Assembly (NCBI GenBank): GCA_015523295.1
Contig: WAKQ01000014.1
Coordinates: 1 to 64,000, forward strand
Direction: 5' to 3'
Origin: Desulfurococcales archaeon
GTDB taxonomy: Archaea; Thermoproteota; Thermoprotei_A; Sulfolobales; NBVN01
DNA length: 64,000 nt
Numbering within the stretch: position 1 is the stretch's first letter; each line of letters begins with the position of its first letter. This document shows positions 33,937 through 43,779 of this stretch, one piece after another. Made by a program: the position numbers and the translations under genes. A model generated the notes under the pieces. The model was not told where the DNA came from. It was given only the letters and a program-made list of their open reading frames with translations, and made no database searches.

Positions 33937-34980
33937 TTGAGTGCAAAAAGTAAAGCGACATATGCTGCAGGCATAGCGATAGGGATGCTATTATATCTAG
34001 TGATATTTATATTTGTGTATAAGGGTGACCTTAGAACTTTCTTAACTATAATCTCGAGGGGGAATCCCGAAAGCGTTCTTTTCGCATATCTGGCTAGAGT
34101 TGCCTACCTGTTCTTCGAGGCAATGATTTGGTGGTCGATACTAAGGATATTCGGTAAGGTGAGCATCCTTAAGACCTGCGAAGTAATGTTTGCAGCAATA
34201 TTCGTGGAGTTTATCTTGCCGGTGGGAGGGGCAACGGAAGTCGCAAGGTACCTTCTTGCTGTGAAGCTCAAGCTTACAGATCGTGAAGGTGCTGTAGCAT
34301 CGATCTTCGTTCACAGGCTAATAAACTCAATAACTATTCTGCTAACCACCTTAGTTTCCCTTATCTTAGTGAGCGCTCCTTATCCTCTTTTCCTAAGCTT
34401 ATTCATACCTGCCTTGATATTGGTTACAGGTAATGTAGCCCTCTACATCTTACCTAAATATAAGTGGGTTGAAAGATATGCTGATAAATTCCTAAATCGG
34501 GTTGGTATGAGTATTGAAGGTATGTCCGAGAACTACAAGTTCAGGGTCAGTCAAGTGAAAAAAGCATACCCTCTCCTAGCTTTAGCGTTTGCCTTCGCCT
34601 TTTTAGAAAGAATGGCTAATGGATTGTACGGTGTTGAAATAGCCTCAATAGCTGGGATAAACTTGCCTTTCCCTAGCTCCCTACTCTCCTTCGATTCGCT
34701 ATACACTATCATGTGGCTCTTCCCAGCAATTACTCCCGGAGGGATAGGTATTTTCGAGTTTATCCAGACAGGCCTCCTCTCATATCTTGGAATTAGCGTG
34801 GATGCAGCAGCAACAATAAGCATTATATCAAGACTCTACTACGTTATAGGGGAATATCCGTTATTCGTCATTTCTGCAGTAGGGCTTGGATTTAAGTCAA
34901 AGGATCTCTTAAAACAATTAACAAGATATAGGGGTAATGCCAGACAAGGTGAGGAGAATAAAAAGCTTCTAGGGCAGTAG
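33937..34980 (+). CDS. Flippase-like membrane protein (LPG synthase TM / UPF0104 family)
   Basis: A 347-residue protein with about eight predicted membrane helices. Recognisable family segments are VEFILPVGGATEVARYLLAVK and the late LFPAITPGGIGIFEFIQTGLL, both typical of the lysylphosphatidylglycerol-synthase transmembrane / AglD-associated family. Members are thought to move lipid-linked precursors across the membrane. It starts at TTG 33937 and is transcribed divergently from the thiolase operon. Confidence 0.82.
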   Translation: MSAKSKATYAAGIAIGMLLYLVIFIFVYKGDLRTFLTIISRGNPESVLFAYLARVAYLFFEAMIWWSILRIFGKVSILKTCEVMFAAIFVEFILPVGGATEVARYLLAVKLKLTDREGAVASIFVHRLINSITILLTTLVSLILVSAPYPLFLSLFIPALILVTGNVALYILPKYKWVERYADKFLNRVGMSIEGMSENYKFRVSQVKKAYPLLALAFAFAFLERMANGLYGVEIASIAGINLPFPSSLLSFDSLYTIMWLFPAITPGGIGIFEFIQTGLLSYLGISVDAAATISIISRLYYVIGEYPLFVISAVGLGFKSKDLLKQLTRYRGNARQGEENKKLLGQ

Positions 34981-35077
34981 TCGAACATGCATCTCCATTT
35001 GAGACTCACCAACCTTTTGTTTACAGGGATAATTTGAGTTTATCTATGTGCTTAGCATTATGTTAGAGGTGTTGGGA

Positions 35078-35584
35078 ATGCCGGTTGACGAGCACAGAAA
35101 AATAAGTGCAGATTATAGAGTGAATTTTTGTTTAGTCGTCACGAGCGATGCAGTGATTAGAGGTGAAAGACAGGATAAAATAACCCCCTTAGTTGATGCC
35201 TTAGTTAAGGAATCAGGAAATAAATTAATTGGTGCAGTCGTCGTCCCTAATGACTTAAAGGAGATCAAGGACAAGGTTAAGGAGTTCTCAAGGAAATGTG
35301 ACATAGTTCTCGTTACCGGAGGTACTGGTCTAAGTGATAGGGATATTTCCGTGGAAGCTGTGTCAAGTGAATGCATGAAGGAGATGCCAGGTTTTGGAGA
35401 GCTTTTCCGGTACTTGACATTCAAGAAACATGGTACAGCAGCATTAATGAGTAGGGCAATGGCCTGCAGAATTAATTACTCGCTAGTATTCGTAACACCT
35501 GGATCCCCAGATGCTGTTAATATGGCTTTAAGGGATCTCATACTACCTGAATGCAAGCATATGGTTTTTGAGTTAAGGAGGTAG
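35078..35584 (+). CDS. moaB: MoaB/MogA-type molybdopterin adenylyltransferase
   Basis: A 168-residue protein of the MoCF family with the substrate loop VLVTGGTGLSDRDISVEAV (about residues 75-93) and VFVTPGSPDAVNMALRD near the end. It adenylylates molybdopterin before metal insertion by MoeA, which is encoded at 51320. ATG 35078 is chosen because of a GAGGTG site seven bases upstream; a GTG at 35048 opens the same frame. Confidence 0.88.
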   Translation: MPVDEHRKISADYRVNFCLVVTSDAVIRGERQDKITPLVDALVKESGNKLIGAVVVPNDLKEIKDKVKEFSRKCDIVLVTGGTGLSDRDISVEAVSSECMKEMPGFGELFRYLTFKKHGTAALMSRAMACRINYSLVFVTPGSPDAVNMALRDLILPECKHMVFELRR

Positions 35585-35585
35585 A

Positions 35586-36824
35586 TTATTCCGCTGATTC
35601 CTCAACTTGTTGAGGAACTATTGCATACTTCTTCATAAACTCCATTATGTCATCCTCCAAGATCCTTGGATACATCAAGAGAACTGAATCATCTTTATCA
35701 GCGATGAGACGGGATAGATTATAAGGAGTTACAGCCACCCACTCACCGGATTTCTTTATCGCTAGTATTGAAGCTCCAAGATCTTCTAGCTGTTCTTGGA
35801 GATCCTTGACTCTAATAGTTGTAGCGAGTTTATATGACCTAACTTTTTCCATGCTTGATTCCACTATCCGTGATAGTACATCCCTGTAGATGTCTTTTGC
35901 TGGCAATGTGAGGGAATAGGTCATAGCATCTGTTATATCCTCCAACCTCGTAACTAGCATTAATAGACTATATCTATCCTTATTATCGAATTTGGGTGTG
36001 TCAACAATTCGTTCGGAGACCCGTAGCCTGAGAGTGTCAACAAACATCTCTATTTCCATAACCTCCTCAACCATGCTTGGGTCTTGAGCCTTTAGTTGAT
36101 AGTGCACTAAATCGTTAAGTAGCTTCACAATATCTATCATGGAGTCAATATCTGAGAGTATTGGCATGATATCTGCGGGTGGTTTTTCACCAACTAGCTC
36201 TGGTAGTCTAAGATCATGGAGTAACTCATTGATATTTTCCTTAACTCCTGTAACGTATATCTTATCTGAGGAGGTTATCTTAAGTTTCTCATTGGGCATA
36301 AGAATCCACTTCCCTCCCCGAAGAACTGCAATACTTTCAACAGCATATTCCTCATTTATCCATCCCACTGTTTTCCCTTCCAGATCTTTCCCATTAATCT
36401 TGGAGGTCACTACATCACTCAAGTAAATAAAGTAGTTATAAATCTCTTTTTTGGGGCTGTAACCCATCAGTGAAAGGTAAGCGAGATCTTTGAGCGAGTC
36501 GGTAATCTTATCGATGCCTGCCACATAAACGTAGAGTGGGATAGATCCTAAAGCATTATCTACATCATGACCTACTGTCAGCGCTACATGTACTAAAATC
36601 TGATATGCTGTGCTATCTAACATGTGTTCAAGCTCGATTATATGCTTAGCAATTGATCTTTCACCGGCTAGAAATGAATACGTGCCTAGGTCGACGGCCA
36701 CATTAACATACGAGTTCATCTCCCCAAGCGCCTTACTTACTGGAACAGGCTTGTACTTCAGAGGTTCAGGTTTGAAGTGAAGCTTCCTATGTAATTCCTC
36801 ATTTTTTTCAGGCCAGTTACTCAC
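35586..36824 (-). CDS. PhoU/TrkA-C double-repeat regulatory protein
   Basis: A 412-residue protein that looks like two copies of a PhoU-like helical bundle plus an RCK-C (TrkA-C) domain. The first PhoU part is about 30-140 and the first RCK-C part about 150-200 (VESIAVLRGGKWILMPNEKLKI). The second pair occupies about 225-325 and 335-400 (ASILAIKKSGEWVAVTP). The RCK-C domains bind a small ligand and regulate cation transport. No transporter lies next to it, so its partner is unknown. It runs convergently with moaB, the stops being one base apart. Confidence 0.75.
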   Translation of the reverse strand: MSNWPEKNEELHRKLHFKPEPLKYKPVPVSKALGEMNSYVNVAVDLGTYSFLAGERSIAKHIIELEHMLDSTAYQILVHVALTVGHDVDNALGSIPLYVYVAGIDKITDSLKDLAYLSLMGYSPKKEIYNYFIYLSDVVTSKINGKDLEGKTVGWINEEYAVESIAVLRGGKWILMPNEKLKITSSDKIYVTGVKENINELLHDLRLPELVGEKPPADIMPILSDIDSMIDIVKLLNDLVHYQLKAQDPSMVEEVMEIEMFVDTLRLRVSERIVDTPKFDNKDRYSLLMLVTRLEDITDAMTYSLTLPAKDIYRDVLSRIVESSMEKVRSYKLATTIRVKDLQEQLEDLGASILAIKKSGEWVAVTPYNLSRLIADKDDSVLLMYPRILEDDIMEFMKKYAIVPQQVEESAE

Positions 36825-36903
36825 CTTTCCTTACATACCTCCTCTAATAGGTGTGCTTACTAAGGATTAAAAATTGTTCCTGCCTTACGCCAAGATCAGT
36901 TTA

Positions 36904-37518
36904 TTATATATGGTAATGCCGTAGAACATCTTTTAAGATCTTCTCCTTATCTCTGAAAAAGTAGCTTTCCAGAATTCTCATTCTTTCCGACTTCCCCCCG
37001 ATATGAGCTATTACCACCGATTCATTTACCCGGATCTCAAGAAGTGTGTATGTTAGTTCCCAGCTGGTTGGAGGGATGCCTGAATCTAAGCAGAGAGCCT
37101 TGAGAAATTCTTTAAAGAGAGTCATGATCTCATCATTTTCTAATAAGGGTTGCCTAGGTAGTCTTTTACAGGCGTCTTCAAAGCTTTTTACGTAGGAGCA
37201 AGGCTCAGGACCTGCTCTTCTTAGTTCTATGGAGAACGCCTTGCTGTTGCTTAGCAGTTCCTTTAACTTGCTTGCATCAAGAACGAAATCTCCCAGCCCA
37301 CACCTATTATGTGGGATTATGGGCGCATCGACAGGTGCTGAGGCTGTTAGGGTGAACCTTCTTGCCCTTCTAATTGTTAAGAAACGAGGTAAAGGACTAT
37401 TTAATGCTGAAGGCAAGTAACAGTCAATCATATATTTTCTATGTTTAGCCTTTGGACACTCGTCAAATGAAGCAATTGCGACAGGATACCATAGTAGATA
37501 TCCACTACTTTTCATCAC
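36904..37518 (-). CDS. Hypothetical protein, 204 aa
   Basis: A soluble 204-residue protein that I do not recognise. It contains six cysteines, two in the first half at positions 21 and 33, and several short conserved-looking turns (HNRCGLGDFVLDA). The C-terminal half is helical and ends in a basic Lys/Arg/His stretch. It lies upstream of the PhoU-like gene on the same strand, with 79 bases between, and its start faces the pheS promoter. Confidence 0.55.
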   Translation of the reverse strand: MMKSSGYLLWYPVAIASFDECPKAKHRKYMIDCYLPSALNSPLPRFLTIRRARRFTLTASAPVDAPIIPHNRCGLGDFVLDASKLKELLSNSKAFSIELRRAGPEPCSYVKSFEDACKRLPRQPLLENDEIMTLFKEFLKALCLDSGIPPTSWELTYTLLEIRVNESVVIAHIGGKSERMRILESYFFRDKEKILKDVLRHYHI

Positions 37519-37613
37519 TTTGGCATCTATAAACGTTGAGAACCCCTTAAGGGATCAGGTCTTAAAGTTAAAGTATTTTCTTGTATTGCGGCGATTATTA
37601 TCTATTGCGGGGG

Positions 37614-37626
37614 GATTTAATATATG
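37614..37626 (+). promoter_or_regulatory. TATA-like box of pheST
   Basis: The box gatttaatatatg, centred near 37620, predicts initiation near 37646, about 22 bases before ATG 37668. A GGTGG ribosome binding site follows at 37660-37664. Confidence 0.45.
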
Positions 37627-37667
37627 TGGTTATTAACTGATATCTAATATCGTGGAATAGGTGGTTG

Positions 37668-39182
37668 ATGATTTTGAGGGGGGAGAATGAAGTCTACTTG
37701 CCGGAAAGGCTCTATCTAATAGCAGAGACTGTATGTCGAGAGAAGAGAAAGCTGAATGCCCGAGAACTTTCTGCCCTCATAGGGAAAAAACAAGAGGACA
37801 TTATGAGGGATCTTGCAGAGCTTGAGAGCAAAGGCTTAATCAGAGTATCCTATAAAACTACCTACCTTCTAAGGCTTTCTGAGTTGGGTATCAAATACCT
37901 GGAGAGCGGATTGCCGGAAGAGCGGATCATCAATATTTTGAGAACGCATGGGGGTAGGGCTTCCCTCCAAACGCTTATGAAAGAATCAGCGTTGACGTCT
38001 AAGGAGTTTTCGGCTGCCCTCGGTAGGCTTCGGAAAGCAGGGGCTGCTATGATCTCATCTCATGAGGTTATCCTCAATGAACGTGGACTAACTGCTTTTG
38101 AGGAGTCTATTCGCAGAATTAAGGAAACTATGAATAAACTTAAAGAGCCACTCCAAGCCAACAGTGTGGGCGAGCTTAAGGAGTTGAAGTATCGTGGGAT
38201 TATTGAGATAACGCCCGTTAAGGAAGTATTTGTAGAACCTACTCCGGCCCTTCTCGATCTATGCAGTAGAAGCCTGATTAAAAAGGCAATAGTTGTGACG
38301 AAGTTAACGTCAGATCTAATAACTAGCGGAAAATGGAGAGAGGTTAGACTTAAGGAATTCAACCTTGATATCGATGTTCCTACTAGAAAAATGAGAAAGC
38401 CTCACCCCTACCTAGAGTTTCTGGAGAGGGTAAGGGAGATTATAGTCGGGATGGGCTTTAGAGAGGTTAAGGGACCTCATGTTGAGACAGCTCTCTGGAA
38501 CTTCGACGTATTATTCGTCCCTCAATACCATCCTTCAAGAAGGGATAGCGATGTTTACTATGTTGCAAACAATGTTGATGTTGACGAGGATCCATTAGTT
38601 ATTTCTAAGGTGAAGGAAATCCATGAGAAACGGCTGAAGTATAGATGGGATCCCAGACAAGCCCTAAGCTTGGTCCTGAGGACGCATACCACACCGGTGT
38701 CTGTGAAAACTATTTGGAAGGAGGGTGCAGGCGAGTATAGAGCTTTCTCTCTCGACAGAGTCTTCAGGCCTGACACCCCCGATGCAACACATCTTATGGA
38801 ATTCCACCAGCTTGAAGGAATTATAGTAAGCAAGAGGGTGACATTCAGAGACCTCCTCGGAATATTTAAGGAGTTAGCTAACGCTTTAGGCTTAGGTGAA
38901 GTTAGATTTCGCCCTGCCTACTTCCCTTTCACGGAGCCAAGCGTGGAGGGCTATATCCGTCACCCACGTCTTGGATGGATAGAGGTTTTCCCAGGTGGCA
39001 TGTTTCGAAGAGAGGTGTTAAAACCTCTGGGCTTACCTGATGAATACAAGGTAGCTGCTTGGGGTATAGGCATAGATCGTATAGCTATGATGGTTCTAGG
39101 AAAGGATGATATCAGAGATCTTTATACCAATGACCTTCAGGTCATCAATTTAACTAACTTAGGGAAGGTGGTGATACAGTAA
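37668..39182 (+). CDS. pheS: Phenylalanyl-tRNA synthetase alpha subunit
   Basis: A 504-residue class II synthetase subunit. The first 160 residues contain two winged-helix units (LIGKKQEDIMRDLAELESKGLIRVS and later), typical of archaeal and eukaryotic cytosolic PheRS. The catalytic domain carries motif 2 (FRPDTPDATHLMEFHQLEG) and motif 3 (AAWGIGIDRIAMM). It aminoacylates tRNA-Phe as an (alpha-beta)2 tetramer. The TTG at 37665 directly before the ATG is a possible alternative start. The stop shares one base with the pheT start. Confidence 0.97.
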   Translation: MILRGENEVYLPERLYLIAETVCREKRKLNARELSALIGKKQEDIMRDLAELESKGLIRVSYKTTYLLRLSELGIKYLESGLPEERIINILRTHGGRASLQTLMKESALTSKEFSAALGRLRKAGAAMISSHEVILNERGLTAFEESIRRIKETMNKLKEPLQANSVGELKELKYRGIIEITPVKEVFVEPTPALLDLCSRSLIKKAIVVTKLTSDLITSGKWREVRLKEFNLDIDVPTRKMRKPHPYLEFLERVREIIVGMGFREVKGPHVETALWNFDVLFVPQYHPSRRDSDVYYVANNVDVDEDPLVISKVKEIHEKRLKYRWDPRQALSLVLRTHTTPVSVKTIWKEGAGEYRAFSLDRVFRPDTPDATHLMEFHQLEGIIVSKRVTFRDLLGIFKELANALGLGEVRFRPAYFPFTEPSVEGYIRHPRLGWIEVFPGGMFRREVLKPLGLPDEYKVAAWGIGIDRIAMMVLGKDDIRDLYTNDLQVINLTNLGKVVIQ

Positions 39183-40831
39183 TGCCCATGGTTGAAGTAT
39201 CTATTTCTGACTTAGAACGCCTCTCCAAGATATCACTAAGCAGCGATAAGGTGGTGAGTTTTATGGAACTCATGAAAGCCGAGATCGAGAGTATAGAAGG
39301 TGACCTACTAATTTACGAGGCCAGCCATGATAGGCCAGATCTCTTTTCAGCTGAAGGCCTTGCTAGAGCTCTCTCCTTTTTAGCCGGTACGAGAGAGCCC
39401 GTCAAGTATCAAGTTAAACCCTCAGGGACATACCTGGATGCATCAAACTCTCCCTCCTACAGGCCCTATGCGTTCATGGCGATAGTAAAGAATGTAAAGC
39501 TGGATGAGGAAGCCATAAAGCAGTTAGTCCAGCTACAGGAGAAGCTACACCTTAGCTATGGTAGAAACAGGGAGCTTGTCTCCATAGGTTTTTATGATTT
39601 AGATAAGATTCGTCCACCCTTCAAATATCTAAAGGTGAATGAAGCCGAATACATACCATTAGATCATTCAGAAACTATGAAGCTTTCAGATGTGCTGACA
39701 CTTACGGAGAAGGGGAAGGAATTCTCACATCTTGTTAAGAGAGGGGAATATCCAGTCCTAATGGACTCTGACGGCAGGATATTCTCATTCCCTCCGATAC
39801 TTAATGGTGAGGAAAGTAGGGTTACTGAGGCGACAACCAATATCCTAATAGATGTCACTGGGAAAGAGCCCTATCTAATGCTTAAGGTGCTTAATGTCTT
39901 GGTTACTTCAGTGGCTGAAAGATCTAAGGAGCCCCTCATAGAGAGTTTAAAGATCTTAGGTGTTAATGAAGAGCTTCCCTCAGTGACCCCTCAACTGGAT
40001 GGATGCGAGATTCAACTTCATATCAGTGAAATAGAGAACCTGCTAGGGCTGAAAATAGGCCCCAGCAAAATAGGTGAACTCCTTGGTAGAATGGGTTTTA
40101 TCGTTGAGGAAGGGGATATAAGTTCAAAAAGTCTTAGTGTGTGGGTGCCGCCTTACAGAGTTGATGTTATTGATGAAGCAGACATAATTGAGGACATCGC
40201 TATTAGTTACGGATATAATTCTTTAGGAACTACATTGTTACCTCCGACACATTCTGGGAGTGAATTACTTATTGAGAGGTTCGCCAGGCACTTAAGGAAG
40301 ATTCTCTTAGGTATGGGACTACAGGAGGTCGTGAACTTTATGATGGTTGATTCTGGACTCCTTGATAAAGTCTCTGATGAGGAGTATATCAAAGTTTCCA
40401 ACCCAAAGATGAGGACTTATTCAGCGTTAAGGAATTCATTAACTCCTTCCCTCTTACTTACGGCCTCAGTGAATGCAGAGAAGTTTGAGGATTTTGAAGT
40501 CTTTGAAATAGGTGATGTTGTAAAGAGGACGGACAATAAGTTCTCAAGTAGGAAAATATTAGGTATACTCCTTACTGGTGAGAGATATACCTTGACTGAC
40601 GGATTAGTCATTGTTAAAACATTACTTCAAGCACTTGGTAAGAACTTTAAGGCTGTAAGGACTGAGGCTAAGGCGTTTATTGAGGGAAGAACAGCATCCA
40701 TAGTAGTAGGTGAGGACGTCATTGGGGTCATTGGTGAAGTTCACCCGGAAATCCTCAATGAGGTCCGTATACCGAAACCCTCTATTATTGTGGAAATCGA
40801 TCTTAGTAAGCTCCTTAATGCCCTGAGCTAA
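39182..40831 (+). CDS. pheT: Phenylalanyl-tRNA synthetase beta subunit
   Basis: A 549-residue subunit of archaeal length. It begins directly with the B1-like domain, has the B3/4 editing region (about 90-260) and B5 (about 275-345), and ends in a catalytic-like domain (VNFMMVDSGL to the end). It lacks the N-terminal EMAP and C-terminal anticodon-binding domains of bacterial PheT, as expected for archaea. The ATG overlaps the pheS stop by one base, and the end overlaps the convergent hel308 gene by 17 bases. Confidence 0.97.
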   Translation: MPMVEVSISDLERLSKISLSSDKVVSFMELMKAEIESIEGDLLIYEASHDRPDLFSAEGLARALSFLAGTREPVKYQVKPSGTYLDASNSPSYRPYAFMAIVKNVKLDEEAIKQLVQLQEKLHLSYGRNRELVSIGFYDLDKIRPPFKYLKVNEAEYIPLDHSETMKLSDVLTLTEKGKEFSHLVKRGEYPVLMDSDGRIFSFPPILNGEESRVTEATTNILIDVTGKEPYLMLKVLNVLVTSVAERSKEPLIESLKILGVNEELPSVTPQLDGCEIQLHISEIENLLGLKIGPSKIGELLGRMGFIVEEGDISSKSLSVWVPPYRVDVIDEADIIEDIAISYGYNSLGTTLLPPTHSGSELLIERFARHLRKILLGMGLQEVVNFMMVDSGLLDKVSDEEYIKVSNPKMRTYSALRNSLTPSLLLTASVNAEKFEDFEVFEIGDVVKRTDNKFSSRKILGILLTGERYTLTDGLVIVKTLLQALGKNFKAVRTEAKAFIEGRTASIVVGEDVIGVIGEVHPEILNEVRIPKPSIIVEIDLSKLLNALS

Positions 40832-42944
40832 TTAACCGTTTTGCCTCCTCAACCACCATTTTTGCTGTGCTTTTACCGAAGCCTGGAAGGGAAGATATAC
40901 GCTCTGGGTTAGCCTTTGCAAGTTCAATAACGCTTCTTATGCCAGCGGAAAATAGGGATCTTGCTCTCACCCTTCCAACACCCTTAACCCTGACTAAATC
41001 GATCAGCTCCTCCTTAACTCCATGCTTTACCCTTACTGCTAGTTTTGCTAGCTCTATGCTATGTTTCTTGAAATGCTTGACCTCGCAGATCCTTGAATAA
41101 GCATAGAGTAGCCATTCGGCTGTCTCCACTATGTTTCTAAGGTCGCCTGCCCCTATCTTAAATGTCTCTAGTATCTTATCTTCAGGTAGCTCCTCTATCC
41201 ATGCATTTAATATCTTGCCCAGTTTGAATGCCCTCAGCCAATCATAGTATCCCACACCCTCCATAGGGGGCGGTATGATACCGTCCTCTAAAGCAGCATT
41301 TGCTTCCTCCTCAAACTCTCTAAACCTAGTTACCCTAGCCCTGCAGAAGTCGGGCGTCATTGCCACTCCTACTAGATAATAAAGGGGGTGGGCTTCCTTA
41401 ACGTCTCTCAAAGCCTCTAACATCATTACTGCTGAGAGAGGATCTATATAAAGCCTTGAAACAGTGACACCCAGCTTTGTGGGTTTCAATTTAGTTCCCT
41501 CTACTTTCACCATGCCCATATCAATGAGCCTATTGATTGTATATTCGACAGCTCTTTCACCCGTCTCCCGACCCAATTGCTTAAATGCCAGCGTCTTACT
41601 CATTAGGTTAAACAGCTCACTGAATGTACGCGTATCTCTAGAAGCAACCATGGCCAGAATATGTATTCTTAAAGCTCTTTCACCTATAAGTGCGGATCTC
41701 ACATCCTCAGGCTCACCCAAGATATACTTCATCGCGTATGTCCTGTCTGGAGCGTCCGCTATTATAGCCTCGCCGTAGGGATCATATTGAGGTCTTCCAG
41801 CCCTGCCCGCCATTTGCTTATACTCTGAGACCGATATTGGACGCATGAATCCGCCTTCATATCTCTTTGTGTAGATTAGAACGCGTCTAGCGGGCATATT
41901 AATACCAGCTGCTAAAGTAGGTGTGGCAACAACGAGTTTTATGTTTCCATTCCTGAAATTTTTCTCAATGAGGCTTCTAGACTCCAGTGAAAGACCTGCA
42001 TGGTGATAAGCTAGTCCTTTGCTAAGGAGCGGCTTAAGAGCATTTTTCTCTACTGAGGGTACATTGCTTTTACTAAGTTCATTGATAAGGACAGAACTCG
42101 TAAGTGAGTCACCCTTAATTTCTTCAGATAGCTTCTTAGCAAGGGACTCAGCTCTACTACGAGAGTGAACGAATATTATTGATTGATATCTCCCTTCAAG
42201 CGTTTTCTTTAGGATATGCTTGGGGAGGTTTCCTTCTACTTTTTCCTTCTTACCATCCTCAAATACTATCGCCTTCTTTGGCCTGAAGTAGTAGCCTTCG
42301 ACCAGTTTTACAGGCCTCCAGTTGCTTATGATCAATTCAGAGCCTAGCCATGCAGCAAGTTCCTCTGGATTCCCTATAGTGGCTGAGAGGCCTATAAGCT
42401 GAGCGCCAAGTCTCAAAGCTTTAACGGTCAGCAACTCCACTATAGGTCCACGGCCGACATCTCCTATCATATGAAATTCATCTATCACAACCGTACCCAC
42501 ATCGCTAAGCCATGAAGGCTTAAGCCTGAAGATTGAGTCCATCCTTTCGTAAGTAGCAACTATCACGTTATACTCGCTCAGCCACTCGCCGGGCTCATCA
42601 TAATCTCCTGTAGTTAACCCAACGCTTAACCCTATTCTTGACCAGTAGCTGAACTCGTTCGCCTTCTCAGAAGCAAGAGTTTTAAGGGGGGTTATGTAAA
42701 CACCCTTTAATCCTCTGAAGAAGGAATTCAGAAGCGCTAACTCGGCTATTAAGGTCTTGCCGCTAGCAGTAGGGGACATGATTATCATGTTAATGCCTTT
42801 AAGAAGTCCTTTCTCTAAAGCGGCTGCCTGAGGAGGGGTTAAGGATGTTATCCCCCTCTCCCTCAGGCCCTCAATTACCGCTTCAGGCAAAGGGATCAGT
42901 TCCACAGGGGGTCTTGAGTGATGGAACTCTTTCAGAGGCATCAC
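40815..42944 (-). CDS. hel308: Hel308 DNA repair helicase
   Basis: A 709-residue superfamily 2 Ski2-like helicase. The Walker A motif is SPTASGKTLIAELALL (about residue 54), the Walker B/DExH motif is VIDEFHMIG, and later motifs are VATPTLAAGINMPARRV and QMAGRAGRPQYD. A winged-helix, ratchet region and C-terminal helix-hairpin-helix (VKGVGRVRARSLFSAGI and LPGFGKSTAKM) complete the family layout. It unwinds the lagging strand at stalled forks and acts in homologous recombination. The adjacent arrangement of this gene and PheST is by convergent ends only. Confidence 0.96.
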   Translation of the reverse strand: MMPLKEFHHSRPPVELIPLPEAVIEGLRERGITSLTPPQAAALEKGLLKGINMIIMSPTASGKTLIAELALLNSFFRGLKGVYITPLKTLASEKANEFSYWSRIGLSVGLTTGDYDEPGEWLSEYNVIVATYERMDSIFRLKPSWLSDVGTVVIDEFHMIGDVGRGPIVELLTVKALRLGAQLIGLSATIGNPEELAAWLGSELIISNWRPVKLVEGYYFRPKKAIVFEDGKKEKVEGNLPKHILKKTLEGRYQSIIFVHSRSRAESLAKKLSEEIKGDSLTSSVLINELSKSNVPSVEKNALKPLLSKGLAYHHAGLSLESRSLIEKNFRNGNIKLVVATPTLAAGINMPARRVLIYTKRYEGGFMRPISVSEYKQMAGRAGRPQYDPYGEAIIADAPDRTYAMKYILGEPEDVRSALIGERALRIHILAMVASRDTRTFSELFNLMSKTLAFKQLGRETGERAVEYTINRLIDMGMVKVEGTKLKPTKLGVTVSRLYIDPLSAVMMLEALRDVKEAHPLYYLVGVAMTPDFCRARVTRFREFEEEANAALEDGIIPPPMEGVGYYDWLRAFKLGKILNAWIEELPEDKILETFKIGAGDLRNIVETAEWLLYAYSRICEVKHFKKHSIELAKLAVRVKHGVKEELIDLVRVKGVGRVRARSLFSAGIRSVIELAKANPERISSLPGFGKSTAKMVVEEAKRLISSGH

Positions 42945-43027
42945 CTAATCTTGGCATTATAAGGTTTAAATCACCTCCTTCAAAATTTACTTAGAGTAAT
43001 TAAATTGCTATCCCGACATTATAGTGG

Positions 43028-43654
43028 GTGAGGATTTTGAGTAAGACCTTTACTGGAATATCATATATCTTGCAAGGAATACCATACGTCAATATTATAG
43101 GGCTTTTTCTAGTACCTATATCGTGGATTATTGAAGGTGCTGAGAAGAGGAGAAAGCTATGGGTTCTCACGGGGATCTTAGGTTTGCTGACTATAGGGCT
43201 TTTCGCAGTGGGTGTCGCTTTGACGTTAACAGCTCTATACCCCGAGATTATGAAATTTGCATCTAACCCACATGTAAGGGTTGGAAATTTTACAGCTGGG
43301 GAACTAAGAAAGTTGGTTAGCAGTATGACACCAAACATGCTTGGAGGAGGCATAGTTCTAGGAGCTTCCGTAATTACGGGAATCGCGTATTTTATATTGA
43401 TGATAGTGTCGCTGTTTCAGGCAGGGGATGTCTACCTAACAAACACGGTTAAGATTGGAGCGGTACTTTTCATAGTAGGTTTTCTTTTTGCTCTCTCAGG
43501 CAGCGCCTACCTCCTAGCTGCAACGCCTGGCCTTCACAGCAGTCACGCTTCTGTTATTTCAGAAATATATTTATTTTACTTAGCTGCATTCTTCACAAGC
43601 CTCCTCGCCTCCATCGTTACAGGTATTGGGTTTCTAATAGCTCGAAATCCCTAG
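43028..43654 (+). CDS. Membrane protein, DUF973-like
   Basis: A 208-residue protein with about five membrane helices (residues about 10-30, 40-62, 95-120, 135-160 and 178-205). The YILQGIPYVNIIGLFLVPISWIIEG start resembles the small crenarchaeal membrane proteins of the DUF973 group. A GGGTGAGG ribosome binding site overlaps GTG 43028, so TTG 43037 is an alternative and perhaps better start. It is divergent from hel308 across an 83-base spacer. The function is unknown. Confidence 0.65.
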   Translation: MRILSKTFTGISYILQGIPYVNIIGLFLVPISWIIEGAEKRRKLWVLTGILGLLTIGLFAVGVALTLTALYPEIMKFASNPHVRVGNFTAGELRKLVSSMTPNMLGGGIVLGASVITGIAYFILMIVSLFQAGDVYLTNTVKIGAVLFIVGFLFALSGSAYLLAATPGLHSSHASVISEIYLFYLAAFFTSLLASIVTGIGFLIARNP

Positions 43655-43779
43655 CATCTCATAACCCCCAGCCTAATCGCTGTAAAAACATTAAAGGCGA
43701 TTTAAGATGGGATCTTGGATGAGCGAGGCAGTGATGCTGAGCGGATGCGATGATGGCCGGCGGGCTTTAGCGATCTCCG